A stretch of DNA of 64,000 nt from Cristatella mucedo (lineage: Eukaryota > Bryozoa > Phylactolaemata > Cristatellidae): the NCBI GenBank assembly GCA_009760855.2, contig WPIO01000264.1, forward strand, positions 62,001 through 126,000, written 5' to 3'. A model generated the notes under the pieces. That model did no database searches. It was not told the DNA's origin and was given only the letters and a program-made list of their open reading frames with translations. Both the position numbers and the translations under genes were made by a program. Within the stretch, counting starts at the first letter, position 1. Every line of letters starts with the position of its first letter. This document shows positions 49,553-59,949 of this stretch, in pieces.

Positions 49553-49559
49553 AGCTTTT

Positions 49560-51235
49560 CCCAGAGTCAGGACATAATCACTCTCCAGGAATTATATGTG
49601 TAAGGTAGTTTAAGTTACTCATGTTGGGGACACTCAACCAGCAGCACACGAGTGCAGTATTTTTCAAGTTAATTTTTCTTATCGATTAGCCAGGTCCTCA
49701 ATTATTTCAGTTTTAACCACACAACAGTCAATGTGTCAAGCATCATTATTGCTACGGACATATTCCCTCGGTGACAAGAGGTCAGGTAAAGCACTGCATT
49801 CCATCCGGCTAAGCGAACCCTTCCTAAGACGGACTTGAACTTTCAATGGAATAGCCAAGAGCTACATCGGTTTCAAAGATCTGCTCTATAGAGGCAGGCT
49901 TATATCGAATTTTTGCAAGCAGTTGGGATGTTAAGAGAATCCAATTGAATCAGTTCACTAGGCATGATGAAGCTCAAATCAAGTCTTTTTAGCTAGCCAC
50001 CTTGCAAAAACACCAGTCCAGTTTTCCATCTCTGAATGCAACTGTGGACACTCTTGTTACACTGGATATTAGTTACTCTGGCTGAACGATTCTCCTGTAG
50101 CTTGTTAAAAATTAGTAAAGTTGTTACTCGATTCTCATGTTTAATTGAGCGATCAGAAAGCTTACATTCAGGTTTTCCACTATCGGCTCGGGCGGTGTCA
50201 CATAAGTGAAGCAACCTCCATAGAGCCGTTGCCGAGCTCTATGGAGCTTCACTCAGCTGTCTCTCAACTATACGTCCTACCTCTGCACACACTCACAGTC
50301 TTTCGTGCATCACGGCTATTAATAGTTTCAGCAGTCAATGGGCTGAATGGTGTGGGCCACCTACTGTTTGCAGTTCAGTGACACGGAGTACGAAGAAGAC
50401 TGCAGTAGAATAGGTCTCAAGCTAACACTGCCATCGCTTTTCATGAATCGCAATGAATGAGGCTTTGTGAGGCGATTTCGAGGTCAGCATGCATGAGCTG
50501 CTTGAGCGCAAGAACTGGACTACCGAGCTCCTACTTTACTGGGCTGTGGACGTTCGCTCCGAACTTAAACTAGCCTCAAGACAATGCAAACTAAATTCTC
50601 GTTCTAATTGATGTCCATAAACTCTTTTCTATATACGTTAAAATGTTGAAACAGATTATCGGAATAGAGTTAAACAACCATTCTACTTTGGTGAGCAAGA
50701 ATTGCTAGTATTCAGGATTCCCCACTTGCACATCGATTTTGGCGTGCCTGCTTAGAAACTCAATCCCAAAACCAGAGTGTAACTTGTAGGATATTTCTTG
50801 GCCAAGTTCCAACTACTTGCTTATCGGACACTTTCTTCAGATGCAGTGCCTAAATAGGTAAAGCAATCATCCGCCTTGCCTTAGAACCTATTACGCTTCT
50901 GAATCTGATAATTCATTAGGTTTCTAAATCAGCCACTCATCATTTTGAATCTAGATGTTTGGTTATATCCTTCTAAAGGCTGGAGCCAAATCGTAAAGCT
51001 TATGAAAGACACACGTCATGAAAGCTTATGAAGCGTCATGAAGGCTTATGAAAGACACATCCCTAAGCATAGCAATCTTTGACTTACCTAAGATTACACT
51101 CTGGCTTATCCATAAGTTTCTGCTGTTTTCCAAATATCTTTTTTGCAATTTTAATTAATAGAATTAATCATCTAAATATCACATGCCAATGTAAACGCTT
51201 CCATTCCGGGTCGTTTAGTAATTGTGGAAGGACTC
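49560..51235. other. Duplicated DNA without recognised genes
   Basis: This is the middle of block A, matched by 60410-62040. It has only short, non-conserved open frames; frames such as 50145-50381 and 60994-61281 are related only because the DNA is duplicated. An internal short repeat around 51000-51060 (ATGAAAGCTTATGAAG type) is shorter in copy 2. Confidence 0.6.
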
Positions 51236-51239
51236 GTAT

Positions 51240-51910
51240 CTCCTAAGGCTGGCAGTTGAACTCCAAAATCTGATCTGCCAACATATCCCCCGTAGCATCT
51301 GCACGAAACATAGGCATCCAGCCCCACAGTGATTGTTCACCAGACAGCCAAGTCAGCTCTTCAGTCAATTTAGCCTATTTTCATCTATTAAATATTGTAA
51401 AATGTGGGCCTACTCAGACAGGGATACTACATCCAAATTGATCCATGCATCAGGGATTTCCATTCTTTACTTCACTGCCTCGCCCTTACCTGGTCTACCG
51501 GCCTGTGCGATAAGACACTTACAATCGGTGCAACAATTTGCTGCAAGGCTTACCTGTCATTAGCGTCGCTATTGCTGCATCCCACCACATATCACCGATT
51601 TTAACTGATTCTGAATCGAGCAGTGAAACAACTTCAAGGAATTTTCCCTGACTTTCAAGTCTCTTCATTATCTGGTTTCCTGCCTACTTATCAGAACTAC
51701 TTCCCCATCTGCAACGATACCACACCGATCGTTTTTCTGAATCAAATCGTTTTGCTGTGCCTCAAACCATCCTCAAATCCTTTAGAGACAGTGCCTTTAG
51801 TTCGTATGCCGCCAAAGCAAGGAACTTCTTCCAAACCGATATTGCGACATTCTGAACATTCTTACATTCAACTTGATGACATTTTAAACAAAGCTAAGAC
51901 ATGTGTATGA
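51240..51910 (+). mobile_element. Old LINE A fragment inside the duplication
   Basis: Pieces such as [20 protein letters not shown] (51480-51550) are LINE A RT with many substitutions. The same remnant is present in copy 2 at 62045-62695, so it was inserted before the duplication. Confidence 0.75.
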
Positions 51911-51949
51911 TTCAGACACTGTGTAAGTGACCACTTACATTATTCACTT

Positions 51950-52050
51950 GATATGCAATGTATCTCTGTCTGTTATTAAAAAGAAGCCTCTAAGACTATT
52001 GTGGGTACTACGTGGGAGAGCTTTACACAGCTCAGTCAAAGCCTGTGCAG
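51950..52050 (-). mobile_element. LINE B 3' end remnant, antisense
   Basis: GCAATGTATCTCTGTCTG ... TACTACGTGGGAGAGCTTTA mirrors the inverted LINE B end at 13335-13410. It is shared with copy 2 at about 62800-62890. Confidence 0.55.
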
Positions 52051-52079
52051 TTGACATTTGGCAACTTGTCTCTTACTAC

Positions 52080-52195
52080 GTTATGCGTGTTCACGGTGGG
52101 AGTGGCACCACTAAACATGTGATGATTGTTTATTGCAAACCAATTAAAAATCGTCTAGACGGAGATCAAGTTCTTTGATTTTGTTATGCAAATGT
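52080..52195 (+). mobile_element. LINE A 3' tail remnant
   Basis: TTGCAAACCAATTAAAAATC, GTCTAGACGGAGATCAAGTT and CTTTGATTTTG are a decayed LINE A hairpin region; present in copy 2 at about 62935-63030. Confidence 0.5.
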
Positions 52196-54519
52196 CTTCT
52201 CATTATTTGTACTTATCACTTTAGTGTTTTCCATATCAATTGATTAACTTGGTCTTGCATGCCTGGACCCGCAAAGTTAAAATTGTATTATAGCCAGTGA
52301 ATGAGTAAGATGACGTAGTCTACGATAGAAAAATCGTTAATGCAAATATACTGTGTGCTGCTAAGTTTATTGTGAATGGAAGACAATTGCCAGACTAGAA
52401 ATTCTGATTTCTCTACCTATTTGCCTCTACAGTCCTTAAAAATGCTGGCACAGAAAAATTTCCTTTACAACGCAAACAAGAAATTGTATCTTTATCGTAC
52501 TGCATAACTACATGAGTACATATCTGTATAACAAGAACCTCCAGAATGCGTTTGAGTAACAGAAAGTTTTTTTAATGAATTGTATCCAGAATGCCAAACA
52601 TATTAGCAGTTATAGTGAGGTCAGCCCACAAAATGAGACTCGAAGACACTTATAGCCATCGGTCAGTATGACGTGTCGCTGGAGACATGTACTGAATAAA
52701 GAGCAGCTGCGCTTCACTGCACAGCGAAACACAAAAAAGGTCTTTTCAGGCGAAGAAAGATACACCCTTGATCGGAAGAGCTAATAGCTGGGACCTAGAA
52801 TTTGGAGGTTAGCTGCAGGTAGTGACGTTAGAAACAAACGAGCTCCAGACGTGGACTAGGCTACTACGTAAGCATGCTGTGAACATGGAGAAAATCCTCA
52901 GCTAAAAGTAGGCAGACTTGGCAGTAAATAAAGTACGCTCAGCTATTCCTACCTCATTTTGGAATAGTACACAAAGCTTATCGGCAGACCTCACCGACGC
53001 CATGCAAGATGAATCGATCACGAGCGGCAAGTCTCCCAAGTTTAGACTGATGCGAGGTTCTATCAACCGTAGACGATTAGCCCGATCATTCTCAAGTATT
53101 TTAAAGTTACTAGTTCATCCAGAAATGAATTTTCTCGACGTAATAACTTAGGGAATAATATGAGTCCCTAAGTAGCAAGGATAGAACGGTTACAGGATTA
53201 GTGGATTTTACTCTTATAGGCATAGAAATGAAATCAAGCAGGTTAATATTGAAAGTAAATAGAATAGATTCTATAAAGAACCCTAGGGGAGAGAGTGATC
53301 TCATGAAAACTATGCTGAAATAACAGCCATTTTTAGTCCGTGTCGTAGCTTTCTGGAGTTACAGAGAGAGCAAAATTATGTTAAGGGCTCACTGAACCAC
53401 CAAAATTTGCTTCATTCCACACTTTTATGTCTCTCACTACGTTAGCCAGTAGCCCTCTTTAGTGCAGAGGCTTTGTTACTTAAACATTTGGGTAGATGTT
53501 TCGCCAAAACCGGGTAGCCAGCAGTGCAAAGTGCTTCATTAAGCGTCAGGATTATCAGCACGGATGATTAAAAGTCAGAAGTATTGCGATGTACGATACC
53601 GTACAGCCTCTATGATAGGCTATCAATCCTGAATATAACTTGAAATGAAGGTCTAATTAATGCATGAGAAATTAAATTATTGAAAGATAACTAGTTAAAT
53701 TGTCTCTGGATAAAGATGATAGCAGCTAGCCAGAAAATGCAAATAGTAGAGAATACTAAGCCAGTTTAAATTCAAGTTTTAATTAAGCTTTTAATGGGTC
53801 ATCTTCAAATTATCATTGATTTTCAAAATCATGAAGGTTGCTACTACTAGGGACATATTAACAGTTTCACACAGGGAGGGGCCTCGACAGATTGTTGGGA
53901 AGCCTCATGCTAAGAGCTGCTAGAATGGAATCTCGATGGCTAGTGATGTTTTAGCATGGGAAATATGCTTAGTGACGAGATAATTACAAACAGGCTCTAG
54001 TGAGTTGACCTGAAGAAGAGCAGGGCCGAGAGGAGATTGCAAACGCACAGCGAGAGCTGAGAGGAGATAGAGTTCCTATTTTATTGTATCTGCCTGCATT
54101 TCATTTGGAAAAGATTTGCTTTGGCGAATTCGCCAAGAACTTCTTGCAAAATTCAAATGAAAACATTGGAGATGCTGTAGGGTTATCATGAAGTATTTGG
54201 CGGTAAAGCATTTGTACTTACCCTATCCTTGAGCTGTTACTCTGAAAATCTGCAAGATTCGTCAGTCCTGGCAAGCTGTAGACCTTTCTAGCAAGGGGGC
54301 CAACCATTTGTGAATTCGGTCGGGACTCTGCATAGGTCCAAGATTGAGTTCCAAGACAAGATCGACAGTCTTATAACGCACCGATAAAAGCTACCTACCT
54401 CGTTTTTACATTTATAAATTCAGCTTGCTAAAGGCTGTGTCGTGCCAATATAGTCAAAATCCCGATGCTCGCACGGTAGCCTTCTCCTACGCTGGTTATA
54501 ATTGCTCAGTAGGTCTTCC

Positions 54520-54672
54520 CAAAATGTCATCTTTGACCATGTCATTCATGTTATCAAGCATGATACCACTCACCATTCCATCGTGTTTGATTTCCAGCAA
54601 ATTTAAAGCGCCGAGAAAGAGATTGCCTTCTCAGAGGGCTATTAATCGAGTGAATTACTATTATTATTAGTA
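54520..54672 (+). mobile_element. LINE A 3' fragment
   Basis: TTATCAAGCATGATACCACT matches LINE A 3' UTR; CCAGCAAATTTAAAGCGCCG, AGAAAGAGATTGCCTTCTCA and a TTATTATTAG tail complete it. Confidence 0.85.
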
Positions 54673-55510
54673 AACGTAGCCGAGCTCAGCTGTAACACCA
54701 GCAGAACCTATCATTACATAACTAAATTCTCACCGTTGTGGCTGAAAATGTTCTCCCATTTACTAGAAAACTGACATCATTTTGTATAGCATACTAAGAG
54801 AACCTAAACCCTCCTCCACTTTACCAGCCCCTGGGGCAAGTAAGGCAAAGCACTTAATTATTATGCCCAGTGGAACATTCAAAAGCAGATACCACACTCT
54901 GGGTTTCCAACTAGTGGGACTACCAGTTAGCCTGCAATAAATCATACGAAGGTATGGGCAGCCTACAGAAAAAAGACAACACCACCTTAAGACAGTGTTA
55001 AAGTATGTAAGCATGCTCCATATAACGACCTGTGCATTTTTGCATTACCACGCATCCTCATCACATGACATTTCCTTTGAAGATGACCAATTGTTCATGG
55101 ACCGTGAAGTTTTAGCTCCTTTTTGACTTTGTCACGGCAGGATATTCTGTAAGCATGGTGACTCTGCAAGATTGCTATCTCATCAACCTCCAAGACTTGA
55201 TTTGCGAAAATTTCAGTGGAGTGACTAATTAGTGCATTGTTATAATTGTAGGCAATAGCGACAGCGGACTATATACAATCGGGGGGGGGGAATAAAGACA
55301 TGCATATGGCGTTCATTATATAACGGGGAGTAAGATTTACAGCTGTGTGTGACCTATTACATTTATCTTTCTGTATCTAGAGACTTCTCTTGTTAAGCCT
55401 TTTTCAGGACACCAAGCGATCTATACCAAGCTACCTTAGCTAGAATAGCATCACGTCTGTCTCCGACATGATCGAGTAGATGGGCCCTGCAGCTTATGCA
55501 GCATACTCAC

Positions 55511-55595
55511 ATAGAAGCTGCGATCCTCCGAGAGCCGAACATGCTGGCAGTGTCAGTGCCGCCACGGTCGCCACGATTGCCACTGCTTTCTCCAT
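55511..55595 (-). CDS. Monooxygenase exon 1: start codon and signal peptide
   Basis: The exon encodes 28 residues plus one base. It starts MEKAVAIVATVAALTL and has the short basic start, hydrophobic core and small residues (PACSA) of a cleavable signal peptide. It ends at a strong donor, T|GTGAGT. The single leftover T joins the two leftover bases CG at the start of exon 2 to make a serine codon, which is the main support for this exon. Upstream lies a TATA-like box. Translation was assumed to start at the only ATG before the hydrophobic core. The exon falls inside the 3.4-kb segment that is absent from the second copy of the tandem duplication. Confidence 0.75.
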
Positions 55596-55637
55596 CGTAA
55601 ACCTGCAATGGCGTCTACACTGTGCCTGCTGCTGCAG

Positions 55638-55646
55638 GCTTTATAT
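55638..55646 (-). promoter_or_regulatory. Putative TATA box of the monooxygenase gene
   Basis: On the minus strand this reads ATATAAAG, with the TATAAA core at 55640-55645. It lies 45 bp upstream of the exon 1 ATG, so initiation about 25-30 bp downstream would give a 5' UTR of only 15-20 nt. The spacing suits a real TATA promoter, but in AT-rich DNA the match could be chance. Confidence 0.45.
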
Positions 55647-55837
55647 CGACTTTCTTACTCCTCTCCATGGTGAAACGGCATTAGCTAAGCCAATATCTAT
55701 CTGGCTAGCATCATAAAAAGAGAGCATAAAAGATAACTGCACCAAAGATTACTCGCTGGTAAACAGAGTCCATTCATCACTTGCGCAACCAGCTTGTGTA
55801 AGCAAAGCACTTTTCATGACCCGTGAATGCAAATATT

Positions 55838-56558
55838 GATTCCGTAACTTGCCGAACCATGTTTGTAGGCCACAGTACAGCTTCGTTGATTGCTGAGAAA
55901 ACGTGCAAATCCATTAATACCCTGATCGCGTATAACATAGGGCATCTGTGCAGTTCAGCACAACCAAATCAGTTGAACAAAATAATAACTGGTATTTCAC
56001 CAAAGATTTTGACTCCCGAGGGTTCGCTTGAGTTTATATAACTTAATTCAAACAATTGAGATTTTCTTGCTAGGAATGTATGGTAAGCCACGAAAATGTA
56101 TTCACGTCTGAATGCAACTCGCCGCAAGTTGGCATTAATACAAAGATGATGGCATAGCTACTCAGCAGTGCTATCTTCAAGCAGTCAAAACATGACCAGT
56201 GTTTACATAGAAGCTGTTAAACAGTGGCATTAAAAGGATCATCTGAGCCAGCAGACAATAAAAAGACCTCCATAGCAACATTTATTATTTCCGAACGTCT
56301 AAAAGCTAGAGAATATTTTGGATAAATTACATATGCCGTATTATATAGAGCGTTACGAAGGACCTTATTAAACATCATTTTGGATACAAGTTGTTGTTAG
56401 GCTTAGTAACTGTTATCTAACTATAAGCCGTATCAGCTCCTGTAGAAATAAAAACACTAATAAATTCACCTAGATATTTCAGCATTACTCTGATTTTTTC
56501 CTCTCATCACCGATTCAGATGACGTGTTGATTCCCATACTCAGTTGGCAGTTTCAAAA
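55838..56558 (+). repeat. Tandem duplication, copy 1, block B
   Basis: It aligns with 63280-64000 at a constant offset of about 7442 bp, starting GATTCCGTAACTTGCCGAA. A 72-codon frame (55823-56041) is paralleled by one at 63301-63486, but without recognisable family features. The repeat probably goes on beyond 56558; its partner is cut by the window end. Confidence 0.9.
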
Positions 56559-57985
56559 GTGCCAAAGCACTGTGAGAGTGTAAGCTAAGCGGATTTTGGT
56601 TGCCGAACTGAGTTGTGTATTATTTGTCGGTGCAATATCCAAAATTACGGACTTTGACACTGACCAGTCACTTTCCACTTTAAACTGCTCGACTAATACT
56701 GGCAGCAAAGGTAATTATGCTCACACCACTATTTAAGTAACCTAGTTTTACTCCTGCGTCAGGGCAGGGTATTATATGATCAGCCGACCAAACCAGCCAC
56801 ATCCTAGTGATGGTCGGTTTGGTTTGAGTCATTTTGTTGAGTGATTTGTCTTTTTGCGTTAGCAGTTATGAGCTTAGTTGAGTTATTCTATAACATGCAG
56901 CGATAACAATGTCACATAACGACCATTCTTCGATTAATCCCTACGTTGGTGCTAGGAAGTGAGATTTAAAACTAGAAAAAATAAAGACTTCTCTTTGATC
57001 TTCGTTCTAACAGTTGAAGCGGATGGACTACCGTGCTAAGAGTTAGGCAACTCGCTCATTAGATGGGATTAATCTCAATATAGGTAGCAAAGAAGAGCCC
57101 TGCATAGTAAAGTACGATACGGCTGGGTATTCGGAGGATTTTAGCCAGGTCTTAATCAAAGAAAACAATTCAATCAACAGATTATTGAACTAATTAACTA
57201 TAATGGGAGCTTCATTTCGTAACAATATCTCTGAATTATAGTCCAAATTCTCAAGGCACTAGTTCCCTTACATCGCCTTGGCACTTGTAGTTGTTGCCTG
57301 CTTTATCAACAGCTTCACAAATGGTAGCGTGTTAGCAAGCAACAGCACAAATCGTTACCAACAGTGGATTTAATGCTAATGTTAACTTCAAGCTTCATGG
57401 TATGCACAGGTAGTGTAAGCTGGCTCAGTCCTTATCAAACCTAAAAGGCCGTTAACCTCGGAGGCACTCAAATTGGTGAGCAAGCTCTATGGAAATAACA
57501 TTGGCCTGCTCACTCTGGCTGCCAAGTTAGAGACGATGGGATAACAATGGAGTAGAATAGTTTCCAAATAGCGGTTTCAGGCGAAGACAGTACTATGCGG
57601 TTTTTGTTAAGTATAAATGCTTGCCTCCTTTTTAAAGATTAAACTCAGTACAAGCTCAGTGCTATGCGGCTGCAGTCAAGCCGACGTCTGTGTGACATGC
57701 AGTGGTCGCGAAATTCATCAGCCGTGTCAGCAGACTGGCTTCCGACTGCACTTGCCCTAAGCTGATGCTGGCTGTCACGTGGGCCACTAAGCTGGCTCTG
57801 ACCTCATGTCCTATACGTGCGACCACCCAGAACCGTCGACTGAGCCCCTAAACGTGGTATCCTAGCCTTTGCCCTACCTGCGAGTCCCTAGTCTGCTGTG
57901 GGCTCTGGCAAATTTCGCTTCAATGTCTTCAATGGGAAAAATCCGTTGCTTGTTTTTTTCTGGCACTCATTGTCAATAATTCATT
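56559..57985. other. No gene recognised; Cys/His-rich patch near 57662
   Basis: At 57662-57760 one plus frame reads CGCSQADVCVTC and then IHQPC before a stop. The spacing recalls the PHD-like fingers found upstream of the endonuclease in some LINEs, and LINE A sequence follows, but support is weak. The rest shows nothing. Confidence 0.3.
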
Positions 57986-57989
57986 TAGC

Positions 57990-59090
57990 ATATGTTCCTT
58001 ATCTAGGCGTCAGAATCCAATAAGAATTTTTTTATGGAAGACCAAATTACTCCGACTGTAAATCTACCTAATGACAGCTGCTTCGTAATCTGACCATAAT
58101 GCTGGCCTGGTTAGGCCAGAAAACGCCATCCAAGTTAGTCCCTCCATTTGGCATCGAATCTAGGCGTCAGTCAACCACTGATTGCAGACCTAATGGCCTC
58201 TACCTTTAGCTGCTTAGAGCTGCTTCACGACTCTGCACCTAGGCTTGATGTTGCAAGTGCCGAGTAGTCCTCATTAGGCTACTGCTCTTGCATTCTTGAA
58301 TATAATGACGATAAAATCAACTTACTTGTTATGGGCAACCCCATTGTGACTTTGAATTTGGTAAGCTTAGCAAGAACAATTGGCTATGTCAGCGTATGCC
58401 CTAGTGAATCTTTAAAAATGCAGTTTCCTGTTCTAAAAACCCATTTCAGATGACCTTACCAGGTCCACAGTCAAGCATGCCTACTTACAGCTGCATAAAG
58501 TTGCTAGAACTCCGGTTGCTTAGACCGGGATACTACATCTAAATTTGTCAGTGCTGGCATGACATCCCCCAGCCAAAACGCTTATTAATTTTAAGGTTCT
58601 GTCACTCACGTTTAATTCTATTCATTCTTTGGCTCGAGCCTACCTAACCGATCTACTCCCCGCTATGCTCAGCATCGTACCATCCACTTTTCGGAATCTA
58701 ACCATTGCGCTAAATTTCGTCCGAACCTCAAAGGCATTGGAGAGAGAGCCTTGAGCTACAGTGCTCTAAAAACCTGTAACTCACCTAGAGACAGACTGCA
58801 AGATATCTCGTAACTTGAAGAAATTTGAAACGAATCTGAAATCCATTTACTTGTTTAAGCATTTCCTTAACTAGGCATTAAGCATTAAGCATTTTAAGTA
58901 TTTTCCTTTTACTAGTCGTTTTGATAAGGATCTATGCGATTTGTCTTTGGTGTGCTTATGAGTTTTGACACCATGCATGCTCTTACTAACCGTATTTGCA
59001 TGCTGACCTTGTGTATGTTACCTCCAGCCACGCCATTCATGCTGACATTGTGCTAGCTACCGCTGGCCCTTCAATCATGCTCACTAGAAG
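57990..59090 (+). mobile_element. LINE A, decayed copy or two overlapping copies
   Basis: RT pieces occur out of order: GLPA...RLQL-like sequence at 58180-58270 precedes KTNLLVMGNPIV (58310-58345), which lies upstream in intact elements. The remainder follows the normal order up to the 3' UTR at 59000-59080. A rearrangement or two insertions would explain this. Confidence 0.75.
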
Positions 59091-59949
59091 CATAATAAAT
59101 TCGCTCGGGAGATATGAGCATATATTATTAAACTAATTGTTTATATTTTCAATTCTCCAATCAGGTTATGCATAGTGCAAGCCACTTTTTGAACTTAAGT
59201 CGCTTGGCTGTGCCTGGAAATAACATCAAGCTCGTGTGAGAGTATGCCGTTAACTCGTTTGCATCCAAAGCCTATTACTTTATTCCCTTAATAGCTCGAG
59301 ACTCGCTAGCTTAACGTAGTTAAAACAGATTCTGAAATCGCTCATGTTCCTGAAAGCATCTGAAGGGTCTCTGTGAATGTAAACGTGTGCTTTAACATGT
59401 TGAGGCAGTGAATTTAATCACTAACTATTTTTTATGTGCTTTATTTACGGCTTGTGAGACCGCCAAACATCTTTAGTCATCTAAAGGTACTGTACGAATT
59501 TATTTTTTATTGTTTAAATGCTGATTACTGGTATTCCAAATAAAGAATGACAGAAAATATCATACCATGCAGGGGCCTAAGAAAGTGACAGTTAGAAGTT
59601 CTTCTAGCATCCATTCGCCGGACCAAAAAACTTCGAAACTTACGAAGGGTTGCATATATGCTGAAACTAGAGCTGCTGGGGTGTATACCTTCGTAGCCTT
59701 GTGCTGTTGACACTCGGAAGCCGCTATACACCCACTTATAAAAAATGACTCAGTCACCAGCAGACCATTACTACAGCAGAAAAACTGCAGTCAGGCTCGC
59801 ATTCCTTATATTAACCAGGTCCAAAGTTGTACGTAAATCTTTATGCAAACGTCATTATATATTCATCTGCTCAAGAGTTCGGTTCATCCTGGATATTTTA
59901 TTAGCCTTTCCGATTTCACAATTTTTATTTTGAAATTTCTGTGGTTTGT

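Larger units (their letters stand above)
47013..52430 (+). repeat. Tandem duplication, copy 1, block A
   Basis: Outside two LINE insertions this block aligns colinearly with 59950-63279. Matching landmarks are GTCTGTATACTC / GTTTGTATACTC at the left edge, ATTACTTCTCAAGCAGATA at 47826 / 60029, and CCTCTAC at the right edge. Divergence is moderate, with many substitutions and small indels, so the event is not recent. Confidence 0.9.
11215..55595 (-). other. MOXD1-like: Gene locus: DBH/MOXD1-like copper monooxygenase, 12 exons found, 3' end missing
   Basis: This is the gene model that joins the twelve exons listed separately below. The family (dopamine beta-hydroxylase, tyramine beta-hydroxylase, MOXD1, peptidylglycine monooxygenase) uses two coppers, O2 and ascorbate to hydroxylate substrates in the secretory pathway. 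The joined product is 561 residues so far: signal peptide about 1-20, DOMON about 30-180, N-terminal copper domain about 200-325, C-terminal copper domain about 325-540. Human DBH and MOXD1 are about 615 residues, so some 40-60 residues are probably missing. Intron phases in order are 1,0,0,0,0,0,1(expected),0,0,0,2,0 and all fit except at exon 7. Introns range from 63, 76 and 105 bp to about 10 kb; the large ones are filled with LINEs and SINEs. Copper ligands by family alignment: His232 and His233 kept, the VHY His replaced (Asp315), His393 kept, the second His of HxH replaced (Asn395), Met470 kept. Substrate is unknown. Confidence 0.9.
52431..55837. other. 3407-bp segment present only in duplication copy 1
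   Basis: Copy 2 passes from CCTCTAC straight to GATTCCGTAAC (63279/63280), whereas copy 1 has 3407 bp between the same two points. The segment contains the TATA box and exon 1 of the monooxygenase and a LINE A tail at 54535-54670. No target-site duplication or terminal repeat was seen at its ends, which favours a deletion in copy 2 over an insertion in copy 1. Apart from exon 1 no gene was recognised. Confidence 0.8.

Noticed and set aside
49560-52430. Conserved genes shared by both duplication copies (frames near 50145/60994, 51333/62148, 55823/63301)
   Set aside because: The frames are not preserved better than their surroundings between the copies and contain no known domains; similarity reflects duplicated DNA and old LINE remnants.
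55281-55290. G-quadruplex signal in the G run near exon 1
   Set aside because: It is a single G run of about ten bases, without the other tracts needed to support a quadruplex.
52431-55837. A 3.4-kb mobile element carrying exon 1
   Set aside because: No terminal inverted repeats, long terminal repeats, poly-A-like tail or target-site duplication could be seen at its borders, so a deletion in copy 2 is preferred.
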